Of a stretch of DNA of 57,479 nucleotides, positions 1-7,492 are shown piece after piece. The notes under the pieces are model-generated. The model had not been told where the DNA came from and ran no database searches. It worked only from the letters and a program-made list of their open reading frames with translations. Both the position numbers and the translations under genes were made by a program. Where the stretch lies: contig NZ_PYPS01000046.1 in assembly GCF_003027925.1 (NCBI RefSeq), forward strand, positions 1 through 57,479, read 5' to 3'. Within the stretch, counting starts at the first letter, position 1; each line of letters opens with the position of its first letter. The stretch comes from Micromonospora sp. RP3T. Its GTDB lineage: Bacteria > Actinomycetota > Actinomycetes > Mycobacteriales > Micromonosporaceae.

Positions 1-161
1 ACGCGGCTACCAGCGTCCGACTAACCCACGACCTCACACGGACCAAGGAGCGACGACGTCAGCGAGCGACCGACACGATTTTCAGCCCGGAACGGGCCAC
101 CTCGCCAGAGGCGACAAGGACTAACCCCGCGTCCACCGCCGCACGCGACGCCGCTGGGGCG

Positions 162-210
162 CACTTTCCCGGAAAGTGGGGCTATCCAGGCCCGGACAAC
201 CCCACTTTCC
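162..210. repeat. Overlapping inverted repeats, two alternative hairpins
   Basis: CACTTTCC (162-169) can pair with GGAAAGTG (171-178) around a single C, too tight for an RNA hairpin but a perfect DNA palindrome. The segment 171-181 (GGAAAGTGGGG) is also a perfect 11-bp inverted repeat with 200-210, giving an 18-nt loop. It lies just downstream of the stop of the metallopeptidase gene at 242, so the simplest role is that gene's transcription terminator. The rest of 1-241 shows no convincing gene. Confidence 0.5.
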
Positions 211-241
211 GTGAAACAGGGCGCGGAGCGGGCGGCGGGGG

Positions 242-763
242 TCAGGGGAGGCCGGCGGTGGCGGCGACGCCTTCCAGGTAACCGCGGGCCCGTTCGGCGC
301 GGGGATAGCGGGCGACCAGGGCCCAGAACTGCGCGTTGTGGCTGGGCACGATCAGGTGCGTCAGCTCGTGCAGCAGGACGTAGTCGATCACCCAGTCGGG
401 CATGTCCTGGATCCGGTGGGAGATCCGGATGGTGCGGTCGGCCGGGGTGCAGGAACCCCAGCGGCCGTTCTGGTTGGTCACCCAGCGGACGCTCGCCGGC
501 TCCGCGGCCGACCCGTGTTCCGGCAGGTAGAGGCCGATCAGGCGGGTGGCCCGGGCGAGCAGCTCGGCGTCCGAGCGGGCGAACCGGCCCTCCCGGGCGG
601 CCAGCCGGGCCAGCATCCGGTCGACCCACTCGCTCTCCTCGGCCCGGGAGAACTGGTCGGGGATGAGCACGACGACGCGCTCCCCGTCCCGGTACGCGGA
701 CACCGTGCGTCGCCGGCGCTGGCTGCGCCGCACCTCGACGACGGGCTTCCGCGTCCCGGCCAT
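242..763 (-). CDS. YgjP-like (M48/DUF45) zinc metallopeptidase
   Basis: A protein of about 173 residues beginning MAGTRKPVVEVRRS. A longer reading to 850 exists, but the ATG at 763 begins the conserved basic N-terminus. The signature is the zinc-binding HELTH motif followed by a third ligand region, LIVPSHNAQFW, which is the YgjP/WLM-type gluzincin arrangement. Upstream motifs RWGSC and ISHRIQDMPDWVIDYV are characteristic of this family. It has no signal peptide or membrane segment, so it should be cytoplasmic. Family members are predicted metal-dependent proteases of unknown substrate. It stands alone on the minus strand, and its 3' end abuts the inverted repeats at 162-210. The family is confident; the biological role is unknown. 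Confidence 0.88.
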   Translation of the reverse strand: MAGTRKPVVEVRRSQRRRRTVSAYRDGERVVVLIPDQFSRAEESEWVDRMLARLAAREGRFARSDAELLARATRLIGLYLPEHGSAAEPASVRWVTNQNGRWGSCTPADRTIRISHRIQDMPDWVIDYVLLHELTHLIVPSHNAQFWALVARYPRAERARGYLEGVAATAGLP

Positions 764-1238
764 TACCGGGCCGCGCAGCCTCGGTTGACTGTCACGAGGG
801 AAAGCTAATGCGTACTGACCAGGGCTCCGCAAGAGTAAACAAGACGACACGCGCCCGGAAAATGGCGATTGGTTGTCAGGAGTCCTGAAAAATTTCTTTG
901 CGACGGTAGGTGACCATCACCCGGCGGCCGTCGCTCACGTTAGGTGATCTACGACGGGCCGGCGACGGCGGGGCCGCCCGAAGGGGATCTGAGCGCATTT
1001 ACCCGGCGTGTCCCCCCGAAACTCACTTATCAGACGTTACTCGACGTGCACACTCTCGTCGTCGACTTGCTCACAGAGTCGGCGTACAGCTGACATGGAA
1101 CCGCCCAGACCTGGGTAGGGTCCGCCAACCAGTGATCAGGAGACTGATCACGGAGAACCCCCGGCGCCGGTCCACGCGTGGCCCGTCGCAGGGATAACCC
1201 GCCGGGACACCTCCGGCGGACGAGACGAGGAGGCTACC
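764..1238. other. Non-coding interval between divergent genes
   Basis: The 475 bp between the metallopeptidase start and the zinc-ribbon gene show no convincing coding frame. The stretch around 780-910 is A/T-richer than its surroundings and probably holds the divergent promoters. A TAGGGT hexamer at 1116-1121 could be a -10 element for the rightward gene, but no good -35 was found at the right distance. Confidence 0.4.
1132..1151. promoter_or_regulatory. Inverted repeat GTGATCA-N6-TGATCAC
   Basis: A perfect 7+7 bp inverted repeat with a 6-bp spacer lies about 90 bp upstream of the start of the small zinc-ribbon gene and just after a possible TAGGGT -10 element. It may be an operator or a 5' UTR hairpin. 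No regulator can be assigned from the sequence. Confidence 0.4.
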
Positions 1239-1406
1239 GTGGCCGACCAGGCCCAGACCTACAACGGTTACTGCGTCAAGTGCAAGGAGAAGCGGGACTT
1301 CGAGGGGCACGTGGAGGTCTCGAAGACCGGCATGAACATGGCCAAGGGCAAGTGCCCGGTGTGCGGCACAACAGTGAACCGCATCCTGGGCAAGGCGAAG
1401 GTCTGA
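1239..1406 (+). CDS. Small zinc-ribbon protein, DUF5679-like
   Basis: This is a 55-residue protein with a GTG start preceded by a strong GAGGAGG ribosome site. It contains two CxxC knuckles, CVKCKEKRDF near residues 12-15 and CPVCGTTVNR near 39-42, which should bind one zinc. The C-terminal GKAKV tail and the KGKCPVCGTT core match the actinobacterial DUF5679 family, whose function is unknown. It stands alone, with a strong hairpin right after the stop. A nucleic-acid or protein-binding role is plausible from the zinc ribbon, but this is inference. Confidence 0.85.
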   Translation: MADQAQTYNGYCVKCKEKRDFEGHVEVSKTGMNMAKGKCPVCGTTVNRILGKAKV

Positions 1407-1422
1407 CCCGTCCGGGGTCGTC

Positions 1423-1456
1423 CGGGGGAGGGGTGGCCACGGCCGCCCCTCCCCCG
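1423..1456 (+). terminator. Hairpin terminator after zinc-ribbon gene
   Basis: A GC-rich hairpin with a stem of about 11 bp (CGGGGGAGGGG against CCCCTCCCCCG) and a loop of about 12 nt starts 16 nt after the stop codon. There is no T-tract, which is common for actinomycete terminators. Confidence 0.6.
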
Positions 1457-1586
1457 TCGCGTATCCGACATCACTACCGGCGAGTTGTGGAAAACCGGCG
1501 CGCTCCTGTGGACAACGCTGGCTGCGGCACGCCGAGCCTGTGGACAACGAGCGACTGAGCGCACGGACACGGTCACCATTCGTGGC

Positions 1587-2699
1587 GTGACGCATCCAAC
1601 TCCACTCCCCCGTCCCACGCTGCTGCCCGGCCTGACCAGGCTGTGGCGCGACCGGCGCACGCTCCAACTGGGCATGGAGCCCGGCCCGGCGGTGCTGGTC
1701 GAGGTGGCCACCCCCGGCACCACCCACCTGCTCGACCTGCTCGACGGCACCCGCAGCGAACGCGCCGTCCTGGCCGCCGCCACCGCCGCCCGGGTGCCGG
1801 CCGGCGAGGCGCGGGCCCTGCTCGACGCGCTCCGGGACGCCGGCCTGGTCGTACCCGCGCAGACGCTGCTCCCCCGCGACCTCACCGGGCCGGTCCGGGC
1901 CCGGTTGACCGCGGAGGCGGACGCCCTGGCCCTGGCCGCGCGCGACCTGCCCGGCACGCCGGCGCGGCTGCTGCGCCGCCGCCGGGCCGCCCGGGTGCTG
2001 GTGACCGGTGCGGGCCGGCTCGGCGCCGCGGTGGCCGTGGCGCTGGCCCAGGCCGGCGTGGGGCACGTCGTACCCGAGCTGTCCGGCTCGGTCCGCGCCG
2101 GCGACCTGGTCGGGACCGGCCTGACCGGCGCGGAGCTGGGTCGACCGCTGGCCGCGGCGGTGTGCGCGGCGCTGGGCCGCTGCGCGCCGGGCACGGCCAC
2201 CGGGCCGCTGCGGGCCGGCCGCCCCGACCTGGTGGTGCAGCTCGGCGTCGGTCGGCCGGCCGAGGCGCTCGCCATCGGGTACGCGCACCGACGACAACCC
2301 CATCTCCTGCTCGACCTGCGCGGCGGCGTACCCGTGGTCGGGCCGCTGGTCCGCCCGCCCGCCGGTCCCTGCCTGCGCTGCCTCGACCTGCACCGCGCCG
2401 ACCGCGACCCGGACTGGCCGGCGCTCGCCGCCCAGCTCGCGACCGACCGGGGCGAGCCGGGCTGCGCGGCCACCACCCGGCTCGCCGCGGTGGCGTTCGC
2501 GGCGGCCGAGGTGCTGGCCCAGCTCGACGGCGGCACCCCGGAGACGCTCGGCGCGGCGGTGGAGGTGCGGAGGGCCGGTCGTCTCCGGCACCGCCGGTGG
2601 CCCCCGCACCCCTCCTGCGGCTGCTGCGGGCGTCGCCCGATCCGGTCGGCCCTACCCGCTCCCGGGCGCACGGCAGCAGCGAGCCCCTCGCGTCGGTAA
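1587..2699 (+). CDS. ThiF/E1-like cyclodehydratase-related protein
   Basis: About 370 residues starting MTHPTPLPRP at a GTG; an upstream in-frame GTC-rich extension looks untranslated. The N-terminal half resembles the leader-peptide-binding (winged-helix) region of TOMM cyclodehydratase partners. A Rossmann stretch, VTGAGRLGAAVAVALAQAGVG, occupies residues ~150-170 and recalls ThiF/MoeB E1 enzymes. Two CxxC pairs (CLRC near 259 and CGCC near 352) should form the zinc site. The Asp and Arg residues that follow the Rossmann loop in active E1 enzymes are not clearly kept, so adenylation activity is doubtful. No precursor peptide or modifying partner lies nearby. It is co-directional with the ABC1 kinase gene 10 bp downstream, so the two are likely cotranscribed. 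The family is confident; the function is unknown. Confidence 0.75.
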   Translation: MTHPTPLPRPTLLPGLTRLWRDRRTLQLGMEPGPAVLVEVATPGTTHLLDLLDGTRSERAVLAAATAARVPAGEARALLDALRDAGLVVPAQTLLPRDLTGPVRARLTAEADALALAARDLPGTPARLLRRRRAARVLVTGAGRLGAAVAVALAQAGVGHVVPELSGSVRAGDLVGTGLTGAELGRPLAAAVCAALGRCAPGTATGPLRAGRPDLVVQLGVGRPAEALAIGYAHRRQPHLLLDLRGGVPVVGPLVRPPAGPCLRCLDLHRADRDPDWPALAAQLATDRGEPGCAATTRLAAVAFAAAEVLAQLDGGTPETLGAAVEVRRAGRLRHRRWPPHPSCGCCGRRPIRSALPAPGRTAAASPSRR

Positions 2700-2709
2700 C
2701 AATGGCCGG

Positions 2710-4056
2710 GTGACCGACATCCCGCGCCGCGCCGTGTCCCGCACCGCCAAGCTCGCCGCCCTGCCGCTCGGATTCGCCGGTCGAACCGTCCTGGGGATGG
2801 GCAAGCGGGTGACCGGCCTCGCGTCCGATGTCATCTCCGCCGAGATCCAGCAACGCACCGCCGAGCAGTTGTTCAGCGTCCTCGGGCAGCTCAAGGGCGG
2901 TGCGATGAAGTTCGGTCAGGCCCTGTCGGTCTTCGAGGCGGCGCTGCCCGAGGAGGTCGCCGCGCCCTACCGGCAGGCGCTCACCAAACTCCAGGAGGCC
3001 GCCCCGCCGCTGCCCGCGGCGACCGTGCACAAGGTGCTGGCCGAGCAGCTCGGGCCGGACTGGCGGGACCGGTTCGTCTCCTTCGACGACACCCCGGCCG
3101 CCGCGGCCAGCATCGGCCAGGTGCACCGGGCGGTCTGGCGCGACCCGGGTTACGGGCCGGACGGCGGCCCGCTGCACCGGGACGTGGCCGTGAAGATCCA
3201 GTACCCGGGCGCCGGCGAGGCCCTGCTCGCCGACCTCAAGCAGCTCTCCCGGCTGGGCGGCATGTTCCGGGCCATCCAGCCGGGCCTGGACGTCAAGCCG
3301 CTCCTGGCCGAGCTGCGCGAGCGGATCACCGAGGAGCTGGACTACGAGCTGGAGGCCGAGTCGCAGCGGGCGTTCGCCGCCGCGTACGCGGACGACCCGG
3401 ACATCTTCATCCCGGAGGTGCTCGACGCCGCACCCCGGGTGCTGATCACCGAGTGGGTGGAGGGCATCCCGCTGTCCACGATCATCCGGGAGGGCACCGA
3501 GGAGCAGCGGAACGAGGCCGGGCGGCTGATGGCCGAGCTGCACCTCTCCGCGCCGGAGCGGGCCGGGCTGCTGCACGCCGACCCGCACCCGGGCAACTTC
3601 CGGTTGCTGCCCGACGGCCGGCTCGGTGTGATCGACTTCGGCGCGGTGGCCCGGATGCCGGAGGGCACGCCCGAGCCGATCGGCCGGATCGCCGCGCTGG
3701 CGCTGCGCGGGGACGCCGCCGGCGTGGTGGACGGGCTGCGCGACGAGGGCTTCGTCAGCCGGACCGAGCCGATCGACGCCCAGGGGGTGCTCGACTTCCT
3801 CCGCCCGATGCTGGAGCCGATCGCCGCCGACGAGTTCCGCTTCACCCGGGCCTGGCTGCGGGGCGAGGCAGGCCGGCTGGCCAGCCCTCGCTCCCCCGCG
3901 TACCAGCTCAGCCGGCAGCTCAACCTGCCGCCGTCGTACCTGATGATCCATCGGGTGACGCTGGGGTCGATCGGGGTGCTCTGCCAGTTGGAGGCGAAGG
4001 CGTCCTACCGGGCCATCCTGGAACGCTGGCTGCCCGGCTTCGCGGCGGTGGCCTGA
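2710..4056 (+). CDS. ABC1/UbiB (AarF) family atypical protein kinase
   Basis: This 448-residue protein starts at a GTG 10 bp after the preceding stop. It shows the family's hallmark elements in order: the KxGQ-type motif LKGGAMKFGQ (61-70), an alanine-rich nucleotide loop replacing the glycine-rich loop (around 129-135), the lysine in VAVKIQYP (162), the catalytic-loop equivalent HADPHPGNF (289-297) and IDFGAV (308-313). UbiB/ADCK proteins are ATPases linked to isoprenoid-quinone or lipid metabolism, and in actinomycetes the substrate is unknown. No transmembrane anchor is obvious at the C-terminus. Mycobacteria carry a homologue next to whiB7, and whiB7 lies immediately downstream on the other strand here. 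Confidence 0.9.
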   Translation: MTDIPRRAVSRTAKLAALPLGFAGRTVLGMGKRVTGLASDVISAEIQQRTAEQLFSVLGQLKGGAMKFGQALSVFEAALPEEVAAPYRQALTKLQEAAPPLPAATVHKVLAEQLGPDWRDRFVSFDDTPAAAASIGQVHRAVWRDPGYGPDGGPLHRDVAVKIQYPGAGEALLADLKQLSRLGGMFRAIQPGLDVKPLLAELRERITEELDYELEAESQRAFAAAYADDPDIFIPEVLDAAPRVLITEWVEGIPLSTIIREGTEEQRNEAGRLMAELHLSAPERAGLLHADPHPGNFRLLPDGRLGVIDFGAVARMPEGTPEPIGRIAALALRGDAAGVVDGLRDEGFVSRTEPIDAQGVLDFLRPMLEPIAADEFRFTRAWLRGEAGRLASPRSPAYQLSRQLNLPPSYLMIHRVTLGSIGVLCQLEAKASYRAILERWLPGFAAVA

Positions 4057-4072
4057 CGGACGCGGATACGCC

Positions 4073-4106
4073 GAAGGGGCGGTGACCATCGGGTCACCGC
4101 CCCTTC
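4073..4106. terminator. Strong bidirectional hairpin terminator
   Basis: A perfect 15-bp stem (GAAGGGGCGGTGACC with its complement) encloses a 4-nt ATCG loop. It sits between the convergent ABC1 kinase gene and the whiB7-downstream small gene, so it can serve both strands. Confidence 0.85.
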
Positions 4107-4120
4107 CTCAGGTGTTCGAT

Positions 4121-4297
4121 CTAGAGAACGCCCAGGTCGCGAGCCGACTGGCCGCGACTCCGCATGGCGACGGTACGGGCGGAACGGGTTGCCTCAGTGC
4201 TCGTGGTGGTGCGACCGGCCTGAGGCCGGCGCATTCGAGCCCTCGACAACGCTTCGTGGAGTAGTTGCATCTCGGTTCCGTTCGGCAGGTGCAGCAC
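4121..4297 (-). CDS. Small basic protein downstream of whiB7
   Basis: A 58-residue reading frame starts at a GTG and reads MLHLPNGTEMQLLHEALSRA with a basic tail containing RARM and MRSRGQSARDLGVL. A purine-rich GAGAGAGAG stretch lies upstream as a weak ribosome site; an internal ATG (MQLLHEAL) is an alternative start. It lies 67 bp after the whiB7 stop on the same strand and ends before the shared terminator, so it is probably cotranscribed with whiB7. Short proteins with an MQLLHEALxRxRM core occur in many actinomycetes and have no known function. It is too short and basic for domain inference. Confidence 0.6.
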   Translation of the reverse strand: MLHLPNGTEMQLLHEALSRARMRRPQAGRTTTSTEATRSARTVAMRSRGQSARDLGVL

Positions 4298-4364
4298 TGG
4301 TTTCTCTCTCTCGTTCGGCCGGTGGAGGGACACCGGCGTCGGTCGGCTTCGGAACGTAGGTGTG

Positions 4365-4730
4365 TCAGGCTGCCAGCCGGACGGCGCTACGCGACTCGGA
4401 CAGCCCGCTGGCCGCCAGTCGCGCCTCCGCCTCGACCCGGAGCTGGGCGTCGCGGGCGAGGTCCTCCTTACGCGGACGGCCACGGGGCCGCTTGCGCGGG
4501 ACGACCGCGCCACGCTCGAAGATCTCGCCGCCCCAGACGCCCCAGGGCTCGGCCCGCTCGACCGCCCCGGCCAGGCACTCGACGCGCAGCGGGCAGTCCC
4601 CGCAGAGTGACTTGGCCAGTTCGAGTTCGGCGGGCTGGTCGGAGAACCACAGGTCGGGGTCGAACTTCCGGCAGGGCAGGTTCGCCTCCACCTCGACGCT
4701 CACGTCGAGTGGGGCCAACGCCAGACTCAT
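4365..4730 (-). CDS. whiB7: WhiB7 transcriptional activator with AT-hook
   Basis: This 121-residue iron-sulfur regulator has the four cluster cysteines at 20, 43, 46 and 52 (C...CxxC...C), the GVWGGE turn at 64-69 and an AT-hook RPRGRPRK at 81-88. The AT-hook, together with EPWGVWGGEIF, separates WhiB7 from other Wbl proteins. WhiB7 binds the primary sigma factor and activates intrinsic antibiotic-resistance genes when translation is inhibited. The gene has a long, structured leader with a promoter, a leader ORF and an attenuator (see separate entries), consistent with the known autoregulated and attenuated control of whiB7. The ribosome site AGAGAGGTGACC precedes the ATG. Confidence 0.95.
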   Translation of the reverse strand: MSLALAPLDVSVEVEANLPCRKFDPDLWFSDQPAELELAKSLCGDCPLRVECLAGAVERAEPWGVWGGEIFERGAVVPRKRPRGRPRKEDLARDAQLRVEAEARLAASGLSESRSAVRLAA

Positions 4731-4790
4731 CCTCCGGTCACCTCTCTCTCACTTCGATCTCGTGGATCGCATTCGGTACTTCGGCGGGGC

Positions 4791-4834
4791 AAAAAACTGA
4801 GGCCGCGGATCCCGGTAGCGGGTTCCGCGGCCTC
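4791..4834 (-). terminator. whiB7 leader attenuator (intrinsic terminator)
   Basis: On the minus strand an 11-bp perfect stem (4824-4834 with 4799-4809) with an inner CCCG/CGGG stem is followed at once by AGTTTTTT. This is a textbook Rho-independent terminator, rare in such GC-rich DNA. It lies 60-105 nt upstream of the whiB7 start with no upstream gene end to terminate other than the leader ORF, so it should cause premature termination. Confidence 0.88.
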
Positions 4835-4879
4835 GAGGTGAGCCGGTGGTCTGATGGATCAGACCGGTCTACCTCGAGG
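4831..4879 (-). promoter_or_regulatory. Putative anti-terminator of whiB7 leader
   Basis: ACCTCGAGG (4871-4879 read on plus) pairs perfectly with CCTCGAGGT (4831-4839). Inside it lies a second perfect hairpin, GGTCTGAT/ATCAGACC (4848-4855 and 4858-4865). The distal arm shares bases 4831-4834 with the terminator stem, so the two structures compete. The stop codon of the leader ORF (4859-4861) falls inside this structure, so a ribosome finishing the ORF would disrupt it. Confidence 0.7.
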
Positions 4880-5113
4880 TGGAACGCCGCGGACATCGGT
4901 GCGCTTCTTGCCGCCATCGATGCCCATGCCCGTGAAGCCACTGGTCCCCTCGACTCCGCGCAGCGGTGCAACGGTCAGGTTCAGCTCGGCCTGAACCTGG
5001 GCCTGGTGCACCTGCGGAGCCGACGGTCGAGCGGCGAGGGCCACCCGGACGGCCGACAGCGGAGCGCAGGCAGCTGGCATCGCCGCCGGACGCTCATAGG
5101 TGTAAATCTCCAT
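4859..5113 (-). CDS. Leader ORF of the whiB7 attenuator
   Basis: An 84-residue frame starts MEIYTYERPAAMP at an ATG with a strong AGGGAGGTGGCACC ribosome site. An upstream in-frame ATG at 5149 is less well placed. The sequence is Ala/Pro/Val-rich and ends KKRTDVRGVPPRGRPV. It has no recognisable domain. Its stop lies in the anti-terminator and about 25 nt before the terminator stem, and it is the only ORF between the predicted whiB7 promoter and whiB7. Known whiB7/wblC leaders contain a uORF that couples translation stress to read-through, and this frame fits that role. It is long for a leader peptide, so a separate product cannot be excluded. Confidence 0.65.
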   Translation of the reverse strand: MEIYTYERPAAMPAACAPLSAVRVALAARPSAPQVHQAQVQAELNLTVAPLRGVEGTSGFTGMGIDGGKKRTDVRGVPPRGRPV

Positions 5114-5202
5114 TGGTGCCACCTCCCTGACTTTCCTCGTGCCGACCATGGACTCATCCCCCGTGAGCAGCCAGAACGGCGCCGCTCGCGTGGTGTGTCC
5201 TG

Positions 5203-5240
5203 AGGCTATTCCTCGCCCTCGGGGGAGGGCAAACGATTTA
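5203..5240 (-). promoter_or_regulatory. Predicted WhiB7-type promoter for whiB7
   Basis: On the minus strand a -35 TTGCCC (5232-5227), an 18-nt spacer and a -10 TAGCCT (5208-5203) can be read. An A/T stretch TAAAT ends exactly 3 bp upstream of the -35, which is the placement reported for the AT-hook target in WhiB7-dependent promoters. The start of transcription would be near 5196. The promoter overlaps the stop codon of uvrD2. Confidence 0.65.
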
Positions 5241-7401
5241 CGGACTGATTTCCAAAGTTTTCTGCGGGCAGAACGTCGTCCACGGTGGCGCCGGCCACCA
5301 GGGCCAGCACCGGGTCGCCGTACAGCCCCACCTTCCGGGGCCCGATGCCGGCGATCGCGACCAGTTCCTCGGTGCGTCCCGGCTTCCGCTCCGCCAGCGC
5401 GGTGAGCGTGGCGTCGGTGAAGACCACGTAGGCCGGCACCCGCTGCGCGCCGGCCACCCGCTGCCGCCAGTCGCGCAGCCGCTCGTACAGCTCCTCGTCC
5501 AGGTCCGACGGGCAGGTGGGGCAGCGGCCCAGCTTGCGGTCGGCGCCGGCGAGCAGCGTGGCGCCGCAGATCCGGCAGGAGACCACCTGCGGTCGTCGCC
5601 GCTCGGCCCGCCGCGCCGGGCTGCCGGCGCCGGCCCGCTCACCGCCGCCCGAGCGGTCGAGCTGCGGCAGGAAACGGGACGGCCGCCGGGCCCGGCCGCC
5701 GGGCGAGCGCGCCGCCGCGTACGACAGCCAGAGCCACTCCCGGGCCCGGGTGATGCCCACGTAGAGCAGCCGCCGCTCCTCCTCGACCTGCTCGGGCGTC
5801 TTCGCGTACGTGGTGGGCAGCGTGCCCTCGGCCAGCCCGACCAGGAACACCGCGTCCCACTCCAGGCCCTTCGCCGAGTGCAGCGAGGCCAGCGTCACGC
5901 CGTCCACGGTGGGTACGTGCTGCTGGGCGGCCCGCCGGGCCAGCTCCTCGGTGAAGCCGGCCAGCGTCACCTGACGTTCGACAGTGGCGGCCTCCCCGAT
6001 CGGCAGCACCTCGGGCGTGGCCGCGTACTCCTCGGCGAGTTGGAGCAGCGCGGCGAGCGCCTCCCAGCGCTCGCGGGCGGCGCCGCCGGCCGGCGGCGCG
6101 TCGGGTGCCCAGCCGACCGCGGCGAGCCCTTCCACCACGGCGGCCGGCAGCGGCGTCTCCCCGGGGATGGACCGGGTGGCGGCGCGCAGCGCGATCATCG
6201 CCTGCCGCACCTCGGGCCGCTCGAAGAACCGCTCCGCGCCCTGGAGCACGTACGGCACCTCGGCCTCGGAGAGCGCCTTCTCGTACGCCTCGGACTGCGC
6301 GTTGGTGCGGAACAGCACCGCGATCTCGCGGGCCGGGGTGCCGCCGGCCACCAGCGCCCGGCAGCGGGCCGCGACGGCGGTGGCCTCGGCCGGCTCATCG
6401 GTGAAGATCCGCAGTTCCGGCTCGGGGCCGGACCGGCGCTGGCCGTGCAGCTCCAACCGCAGCCGCGCCTCGGCGCCCCGGGCCTGCGAGATCACCGCGT
6501 TGGCCAGGCCCACCACCTGCGGGGTGGAGCGGTAGTCACGGACCAGCCGCACCACCGTCGCGCCCCGGTGGTGGCGGGGGAAGTCGACCAGGTACGACGA
6601 GGTCGCGCCGGTGAACGAGTAGATCGTCTGGCTGGCGTCGCCGACCACGGTGAGGTCGTCGCGCCCGCCGAGCCAGACGTCCAGCAGCCGCTGCTGGAGC
6701 GGGTTGACGTCCTGGTACTCGTCGACCACGAAGTGGCGGTACTGGCTGCGCACCTGCTCGGCCACGTCCGGGTGCTCCTCGATCCCCCAGACCGCGGCGC
6801 GCAGCATGTCCTCGAAGTCGATCACCCCGTTGCCGCGCTTGAGCCGCTCGTACGCGACGAACACCTCCGCCACCCGCGCCGGCTCGTACGGCGTCTCGCG
6901 CCGCGCCTTGGCCGCCGCGACCACGTATTCGTCCGGCTCGACCAGGGAGGACTTGGCCCACTCGATCTCGGCGGCGAGGTCCCGCGCGGCGGTCCGGTCG
7001 GTGCGCAGACCCAGCTTGGCGGCGGCCAGCGTGACCACCCGCACCTTGCTGTCCAGCAGCTCCGGCATGGCCCGCCCGGCCAGCAGCCGGGGGGCGAAGT
7101 AGCGGACCTGGCGCAGCGCCGCCGCGTGGAACGTGCGCGCCTGGACCCCCTGCACCCCGAGCACGCCGAGCCGGCTGCGCATCTCCGCCGCCGCGCGGGC
7201 GGTGAACGTGACCGCCAGCACGTGCCGGGAAGCGATGTCGCCGGAGAGCGCCCGGTAGGCGATCCGCGACGTCACCGCCCGGGTCTTGCCGGTGCCGGCG
7301 CCGGCCAGGATGCAGACCGGGCCGGCCGGGGCGGTCACCGCCGACCGTTGCTCCGGATCGAGCCCGGCCAGCACCCGTTCCGCCGTTGAGTGAACCCCCA
7401 C
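5206..7401 (-). CDS. uvrD2: ATP-dependent DNA helicase UvrD2
   Basis: This 731-residue superfamily 1 helicase has Walker A AGAGTGKT (33-40), the DEYQD Walker B/motif II near 220, SQTIYSFTGA, TLASLHSAKGLEWDAVF (motif V) and YVGITRAREWLWL (motif VI). After the helicase core comes a zinc knuckle, CRIC...CPTC (609-630), and a C-terminal HRDC-like domain (~636-710, with AIAGIGPRKVGLYG). The zinc knuckle plus HRDC layout is typical of actinobacterial UvrD2, a 3'-5' helicase that is essential in mycobacteria. The GTG at 7401 is the likely start, read as MGVHSTAERVLAGL. The divergent mycoredoxin gene next door is a conserved partner in actinobacteria. Confidence 0.95.
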   Translation of the reverse strand: MGVHSTAERVLAGLDPEQRSAVTAPAGPVCILAGAGTGKTRAVTSRIAYRALSGDIASRHVLAVTFTARAAAEMRSRLGVLGVQGVQARTFHAAALRQVRYFAPRLLAGRAMPELLDSKVRVVTLAAAKLGLRTDRTAARDLAAEIEWAKSSLVEPDEYVVAAAKARRETPYEPARVAEVFVAYERLKRGNGVIDFEDMLRAAVWGIEEHPDVAEQVRSQYRHFVVDEYQDVNPLQQRLLDVWLGGRDDLTVVGDASQTIYSFTGATSSYLVDFPRHHRGATVVRLVRDYRSTPQVVGLANAVISQARGAEARLRLELHGQRRSGPEPELRIFTDEPAEATAVAARCRALVAGGTPAREIAVLFRTNAQSEAYEKALSEAEVPYVLQGAERFFERPEVRQAMIALRAATRSIPGETPLPAAVVEGLAAVGWAPDAPPAGGAARERWEALAALLQLAEEYAATPEVLPIGEAATVERQVTLAGFTEELARRAAQQHVPTVDGVTLASLHSAKGLEWDAVFLVGLAEGTLPTTYAKTPEQVEEERRLLYVGITRAREWLWLSYAAARSPGGRARRPSRFLPQLDRSGGGERAGAGSPARRAERRRPQVVSCRICGATLLAGADRKLGRCPTCPSDLDEELYERLRDWRQRVAGAQRVPAYVVFTDATLTALAERKPGRTEELVAIAGIGPRKVGLYGDPVLALVAGATVDDVLPAENFGNQSVNRLPSPEGEE

Positions 7402-7492
7402 GACAGGGAATCATCCCAGCCCCGTCCGACGTTGCAGCGATTAGCCTGGCCTGATCGGACCGGGCGCGGGCCCACTCTTGGAGGACCAGACC

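Noticed and set aside
4738..4971. A 77-codon minus-strand frame alternative to the whiB7 leader ORF
   Set aside because: It runs through the terminator hairpin and T-tract and has no ribosome site, whereas the frame 4859-5113 has a strong one and ends before the terminator.
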